This document shows, piece by piece, positions 32,325 to 36,319 of a DNA stretch of 36,319 nucleotides. A model generated the notes under the pieces. The model did not search any database. It was not told the origin of the DNA and saw only the letters and a program-made list of their open reading frames with translations. This DNA is from Candidatus Zixiibacteriota bacterium. GTDB lineage: Bacteria; Electryoneota; B3-LCP. The translations under genes and the position numbers were made by a program. How positions within the stretch are numbered: position 1 is the stretch's first letter; each line of letters opens with the position of its first letter. The stretch spans positions 1 to 36,319 of the forward strand of contig QZKQ01000096.1 in the NCBI GenBank assembly GCA_003599535.1, read 5' to 3'.

Positions 32325-32855
32325 GTGGATACGATAGAGACCCGCGGCCGGGCCTCGGAGAAGGGCCAGCCGTACACGTTGATCGGCCCCCAGTTGCGCG
32401 TGGGGCAGAAGCTGCCTGACGCCACCCTGGTGACGCCCGACATGCGCGAAGTGAAGTTATCGTCCTACTTCGGCAAGCCGCTGATCATCAGCCTGGTGCC
32501 GTCCATGGACACCTCGGTATGCAACGCCCAGACCAAGCGCTTTAACCGCGAGGCCGCCCGGCTGGGCGAAGACGTCCAGATCATGACCATTTCCGCCGAC
32601 CTGCCCCACGCCCAGCGGCGCTTCATTCAGCAGGAAGGCGTCAGTAGCCTCACCATTCTTTCGGATTACCGGGGGCAGCCGTTCGGCCGGTCGGTGGGGA
32701 TGTTCGTGAAGGAGACCTACCTGCTGGCCCGGGCCGTGATCGTGGTGGATGCCGAGGGCACGGTCCGCTACCTGCAGATCGTTCAGGATTTCAGCAACCA
32801 ACCCGATTACGAGCCGGCGCTGGAAGCCGCCCGTTCGCTGCTCCAGACCGCCTGA
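32325..32855 (+). CDS. tpx: Thiol peroxidase-like protein lacking the resolving cysteine
   Basis: 176-residue Tpx paralogue from a GTG start with a strong GGGGAGG site (32313-32319). The peroxidatic Cys66 is intact in SMDTSVC. The resolving position (about 101), Cys in the upstream copy, is Ile (HAQRRFIQQ). A one-Cys mechanism needing an external thiol is implied. There is no signal peptide, so it is cytoplasmic. The shared C-terminal FVKETYLLARAVIV and VRYLQIV show recent duplication with the gene at 31600. The two genes may form a transcription unit. Confidence 0.9.
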   Translation: MDTIETRGRASEKGQPYTLIGPQLRVGQKLPDATLVTPDMREVKLSSYFGKPLIISLVPSMDTSVCNAQTKRFNREAARLGEDVQIMTISADLPHAQRRFIQQEGVSSLTILSDYRGQPFGRSVGMFVKETYLLARAVIVVDAEGTVRYLQIVQDFSNQPDYEPALEAARSLLQTA

Positions 32856-32932
32856 GCCTTCATCCTGCGGGGACCGCTTCGGAGGCTGGTTCCGGCCTCC
32901 GGAGGGCTCCCCGGTCCAACCGGGAGGCGTGC

Positions 32933-33901
32933 ATGGATCGCCCGTTGCGAATTCTGTCCATTGACGGCGGGGGCATCCGCGGAATCATCCCCGCGGTGGT
33001 CCTGGCCGCCCTCGAAGAGCGCACCCGCACCCCCGTCTGCCGGCTTTTCGACCTGATCGCGGGCACCTCCACCGGCGGAATCCTGGCCCTGGGCCTGACC
33101 CGGCCCGACGCCGCCGGACAACCCGTCTTCACCGCCGCGCAATTGATCAACCTGTACCTGGAGGAGGGGCCGCGCATCTTCAGCCGCTCGGTGTGGCACC
33201 GCCTGCGCGCCCTGGACAACCTGGCGGAGGAGAAGTATCCCGCCGCCGGGCTGGAGGAGGTTCTGGATCGCTACCTGGGGCCGACCCGCCTGCGCGAGGC
33301 GCTGGGCGACGTGCTGGTAACGGCCTACGAGATCGAGCGGCGTCTCCCCTTCTTCTTCCGCAGCTCCCGGGCCCGGGAGAATCCCGCCTACGACTTCCCC
33401 ATGACCCAGGTGGCCCGGGCCGCCACCGCGGCGCCCACCTACTTCGAGCCGGCCCGGATCGAGATCAGCGGCCCGTCCGATTACTACGCCCTGGTGGACG
33501 GCGGGGTGTATGCCGGCAACCCGGCCATGTGCGCCTACGCCGAGGCTTGCAACCTCTATCCCGGCCGGGACCTCCTGGTGGTTTCCCTGGGCACCGGGGT
33601 GCTGACCCGCCGCCTGCCCTACCCGGAAGTCAAGCGGTGGGGGCTGGCCAGTTGGGCCCAGCCCCTGGTGGACGTCGTGTTCGGCGGCGTCAGCGACACG
33701 GTGGATTACCAGTTGCGCCAACTGTTGCCCGGGAAGGATGGGCGCAGTCGCTATTTCCGTTTCCAGACCATCCTGTACCAGGGCAGCGACGACCTGGATG
33801 ACGCCGGCGCGGAAAACCTCATCGTGCTGAAGCTTTTGGGGGAGGAAATCGTGCAGAAAAACAGCGATTCCTTGGATATTTTGTGCCGCCAGATCGTTTA
33901 A
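32933..33901 (+). CDS. Patatin-like phospholipase
   Basis: 322-residue serine hydrolase of the patatin fold, expected to cleave lipid acyl esters. The oxyanion loop is DGGGIRG (11-17), the nucleophile Ser46 is in GTSTGG, and the catalytic Asp189 is in VDGG, a complete Ser-Asp dyad. There is no signal peptide, so it acts in the cytoplasm or is associated with the inner membrane. The sequence resembles the plant-patatin/CapV-like subgroup (RILSIDGGGIRGIIPAVVL) but has no CD-NTase or other defence gene alongside. GGGAGGCGTGC precedes the ATG. It sits as a single gene after the Tpx pair. Confidence 0.9.
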   Translation: MDRPLRILSIDGGGIRGIIPAVVLAALEERTRTPVCRLFDLIAGTSTGGILALGLTRPDAAGQPVFTAAQLINLYLEEGPRIFSRSVWHRLRALDNLAEEKYPAAGLEEVLDRYLGPTRLREALGDVLVTAYEIERRLPFFFRSSRARENPAYDFPMTQVARAATAAPTYFEPARIEISGPSDYYALVDGGVYAGNPAMCAYAEACNLYPGRDLLVVSLGTGVLTRRLPYPEVKRWGLASWAQPLVDVVFGGVSDTVDYQLRQLLPGKDGRSRYFRFQTILYQGSDDLDDAGAENLIVLKLLGEEIVQKNSDSLDILCRQIV

Positions 33902-34110
33902 GAGGGAAGATCTCCCGCTCCTTGCCTCACGATATCCAATTTACGACGATATATCCGCAGTAATAGTAAACCCCTCCGGACCTCCGGCGGGCGGGATCTT
34001 TCAGCCTCCCGGGGGAGTACAATGGGTGTACTATAACTGCACATTTGTATAGCCAAACCACCGGGTGCGGCGATCCGCCGGCCTGATCTGGAAATCCACG
34101 GGAAACCTCC
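33902..34110. other. Gap between patatin and EamA genes
   Basis: No gene is seen. CCGGACCTCCGG-type and GCGGCGATCCGCCG small hairpins and a GTACTATAACTG stretch (around 34028-34039) are present. The latter is a weak promoter candidate for the transporter. Confidence 0.4.
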
Positions 34111-35016
34111 TTGTCGGAACCGGGCAAAGGCTACACCTTCGCCATGCTCTCAGCGCTGCTGTCGGGCATCAATTATGTGCTGGGCAAGTGGGTGATGGCG
34201 GATCTGTCGCCGGAGCTCCTGGTGGCGCTGATCTTCGGCCTGGCGGCCCTGATCCAGGGCGGACTTATGGCCGCGCGGGGCGACTGGAAAGGGATCCGGC
34301 GCTGCACCGCGCGGGGGTGGCTGTGGGTCCTGTTTTTCAGCCTGTTCTCGGTGGTGGCCCTGTGGACCCTGTGGACCGGAATCAAGTACCTGGACCCCAC
34401 GGTGGCCTCCTTCATCTCCCGGCTGCAGACCCTGGTGACGGTGTTCCTGGGGATCGCCCTGCTGAAGGACCGCTTCCACCGGTGGGAGGCCGTGGGCGGG
34501 GTGGTGGTCATCCTGGGAGTGGCGGTCATCTACGCCTCCTTTGACCTCCGCCTGAGCCTCTGGTTCTGGATCATGGTGGCCAGCGGGATATCCTTCGGGG
34601 TAACGGAAGTGGTGGCCAAGGTGGCGTTGCGCTACCTGGAGGCTACTCCCTTGAGTTTCATCCGCACTCTGTTCGTGGCCGTCTTCTTCCTGGTCTGGGT
34701 GATGCTGGACGGCCAGCCTCTATTGCACCTGGGCCGGACCTGGTGGGGCGTGGTGGCCATCGCCGTCATGGGACCGACCCTGGCCCGGCTGTTTTACCTG
34801 TACGCCCTGGAGCGGCTGGACGTGTCCAAGGCCGCCCTGGTCAACCAGGTCCAACCCCTGTTTGTCTTCCTCGTTGCCTTCCTTTTCCTGGGGACGATTC
34901 CTTCCGTGCGGGAGTTCGCCGGCGGCCTGCTCATTCTGGCCGGCTGCGTGGCCCTGATCTCGGGCCGGGCGGGCCGGATGATCCGCAACGGGTGGGGGAG
35001 GGCGGTGAATGAGTGA
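34111..35016 (+). CDS. EamA-family (DMT) membrane transporter
   Basis: 301-residue protein with about ten hydrophobic segments in two EamA repeats, the drug/metabolite transporter architecture. Segments include LLVALIFGLAALIQGGLM, WLWVLFFSLFSVVALWTLW, the VASFISRLQTLVTVFLGIALL motif of repeat 1 and its counterpart ALVNQVQPLFVFLVAFLFLG in repeat 2. The substrate (amino acids, metabolites) cannot be read from sequence. A TTG start at 34111 with a weak GGGA site gives a normal N-terminus (SEPGKGYTFAMLSALLSG); the ATG at 34144 is an alternative that would truncate it by 11 residues. gyrB follows after 100 bases. Confidence 0.88.
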   Translation: MSEPGKGYTFAMLSALLSGINYVLGKWVMADLSPELLVALIFGLAALIQGGLMAARGDWKGIRRCTARGWLWVLFFSLFSVVALWTLWTGIKYLDPTVASFISRLQTLVTVFLGIALLKDRFHRWEAVGGVVVILGVAVIYASFDLRLSLWFWIMVASGISFGVTEVVAKVALRYLEATPLSFIRTLFVAVFFLVWVMLDGQPLLHLGRTWWGVVAIAVMGPTLARLFYLYALERLDVSKAALVNQVQPLFVFLVAFLFLGTIPSVREFAGGLLILAGCVALISGRAGRMIRNGWGRAVNE

Positions 35017-35116
35017 GGGGGTAGGTTGCGAAAGCCGTTGCCGTCTCCCCTGTTGCTTCAGGTGATTGTTAATACCAAATATCAGTAACCCTACAGAATC
35101 CAAGAGAAATCGTTCC

Positions 35117-36319
35117 ATGCCGAGAAACGAAACCACCGAAGCCGTGACCCAAGAAAAATACGATGCCGCCAAAATCACCGTCCTGAAGGGGCTGGAGGCG
35201 GTCCGCAAGCGCCCCGCCATGTACATCGGAGACGTGGGGGCGCGCGGCCTGCACCACCTGGTCTACGAGGTGGTGGACAACGCCGTGGACGAAGCCATGG
35301 CCGGCCACTGCACCGAGATCGAGGTGACCCTGAAGGCCGACGGATCGGCCGAGATCTTCGACAACGGCCGCGGCATCCCTGTGGATCTGCACAAGACCGA
35401 AGGCGTCTCCGCCCTGCAGGTGGTCATGACCATCCTTCACGCCGGCGGCAAGTTCGACAAGCAGAGCTACAAGGTCTCCGGCGGCTTGCACGGCGTGGGC
35501 GTCTCCGTGGTCAACGCCCTGTCCCAGTGGTGCACGGTGGAAGTCTGCCGCGACGGCAAGCTCTACCAGCAGAGCTACCGCAACGGTGAACCCGACGCCC
35601 CCGTCAAGCGCACCGGCAAGTGCGACCAGCGGGGCACCCGGGTCCGCTTCATGCCCGATCCGGAAGTGTTCAAGACCACCCAGTTCAACTTCGACACGGT
35701 CTGCACCCGGCTGCGCGAACTGGCCTTCCTGAACAGCGGCCTGAAGATCACCGCCCGCGACGAGTGCCACCCCGATGAGGAGAAGAGCGTCAAGGTCTTC
35801 CTGTACAAGGGCGGGCTGGTCGAATTCGTCAAGTACCTGGACGAGAACCGCGTCGCCCTGCACCCCCAGCCCATCACTTTCTCCGGGGAGCGGGAGAACG
35901 TCTACGTGGACGTGGCCCTGCAGTATAACGATTCCTACAACGAGAACATCTTCACCTACGTCAACAACATCTACACCCTGGAAGGCGGCACTCACCTGTC
36001 CGGCTTCAAGGGGGCCCTGACTCGCACCCTGAACAACTACGCCCTGAAGAACGGCATCTTCAAGAACGAGAAGTCCACCCTGGCCGGGGAAGACACCCGC
36101 GAAGGCCTGACCGTGGTGCTCTCCGTCAAGGTGCCGGAGCCCCAGTTCGAAGGCCAGACCAAGACCCGCCTGGGCAACAGCGAAGTCAAGGGCATCGTGG
36201 AATCCATCGTGGGTGAACGGCTGGCGGAGCACTTCGACGAGCACCCCGGCATCGCCCGGCGCATCATTGAAAAGTGCACCGCTGCGGCCCGGGCCCGCGA
36301 CGCCGCGCGCAAGGCCAAG
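35117..36319 (+). CDS. gyrB: DNA gyrase subunit B (5' part, runs off the window)
   Basis: The first 401 codons of gyrB; the reading frame is still open at the window end. GHKL ATPase motifs are intact: VRKRPAMYIGD, EVVDNAVDEAMAG (catalytic Glu/Asn), DNGRGIPVDLHK, and the ATP-lid HAGGKFDKQSYKVSGGLHGVG. The transducer domain continues to RIIEKCTAAARARDAARK at the edge. GyrB rather than ParE is preferred because it sits by oriC and shows the VLKGLEAVRKRPAMYIGD start. The ATG at 35117 has only an AAGAGA purine stretch upstream. It lies about 10 kb from dnaN instead of directly after recF. Confidence 0.96.
   Translation, partial: MPRNETTEAVTQEKYDAAKITVLKGLEAVRKRPAMYIGDVGARGLHHLVYEVVDNAVDEAMAGHCTEIEVTLKADGSAEIFDNGRGIPVDLHKTEGVSALQVVMTILHAGGKFDKQSYKVSGGLHGVGVSVVNALSQWCTVEVCRDGKLYQQSYRNGEPDAPVKRTGKCDQRGTRVRFMPDPEVFKTTQFNFDTVCTRLRELAFLNSGLKITARDECHPDEEKSVKVFLYKGGLVEFVKYLDENRVALHPQPITFSGERENVYVDVALQYNDSYNENIFTYVNNIYTLEGGTHLSGFKGALTRTLNNYALKNGIFKNEKSTLAGEDTREGLTVVLSVKVPEPQFEGQTKTRLGNSEVKGIVESIVGERLAEHFDEHPGIARRIIEKCTAAARARDAARKAK

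Noticed and set aside
32933..33901. CBASS or other anti-phage system
   Set aside because: Only a patatin is present; no CD-NTase, Cap2/Cap3 or other defence genes flank it.

Overview
The window is a GC-rich stretch of a diderm (Gram-negative type) bacterial chromosome spanning the replication origin. Evidence for a diderm envelope is an OmpA-type pair, a beta-barrel-like protein, several lipoproteins and a MacA/MacB-like exporter. Conserved markers (dnaA, dnaN, gyrB, rpmH, rnpA, yidD, yidC, mnmE, mnmG, rsmG) are all recognisable but divergent. Intergenic regions are full of short hairpin repeats of the kind seen in environmental and uncultivated lineages. I cannot name the phylum from sequence alone; an uncultivated FCB-like lineage is a guess. 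TGA acts as a stop at many tight gene overlaps, so the standard bacterial code applies.

Layout. 1-7068 (+ strand): bacterioferritin, plsY, gpsA, asnS, a family 2 glycosyltransferase, acylphosphatase and apt, separated by repeat-rich gaps. 7069-8812: a repeat- and AT-rich island with one orphan membrane-anchored protein. 8813-12167 (- strand): a three-gene MacA/MacB-like export operon with overlapping genes. 12435-14601 (-): three TRL-like lipoproteins and one predicted outer-membrane protein, each transcription unit ending in a clear hairpin terminator. 14705-22145 (-): nth, rsmG, mnmG, parS site, mnmE, terminator, yidC, yidD, rnpA, rpmH. 22146-22395: divergent rpmH and dnaA promoters. 22396-25190 (+): dnaA, the oriC region with DnaA boxes, dnaN. 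25434-35016 (+): two OmpA/thrombospondin-type-3 paralogues flanking a small lipoprotein, a radical SAM enzyme, a His-rich small protein, a DciA-like protein, two Tpx peroxidases, a patatin and an EamA transporter. 35117-end: 5' part of gyrB.

How it works together. Genes right of about 23.8 kb run rightward and those from 8.8 to 22.1 kb run leftward, so transcription leads away from oriC on both sides. The usual dnaN-recF-gyrB string is opened by about 10 kb of envelope and redox genes, and recF is absent. A perfect parS lies between mnmE and mnmG, yet parA and parB are not beside rsmG. rnpA carries a one-base frameshift at a run of nine T, either a sequence error or a slippage site. No rRNA, tRNA, CRISPR array or insertion sequence was recognised by eye.
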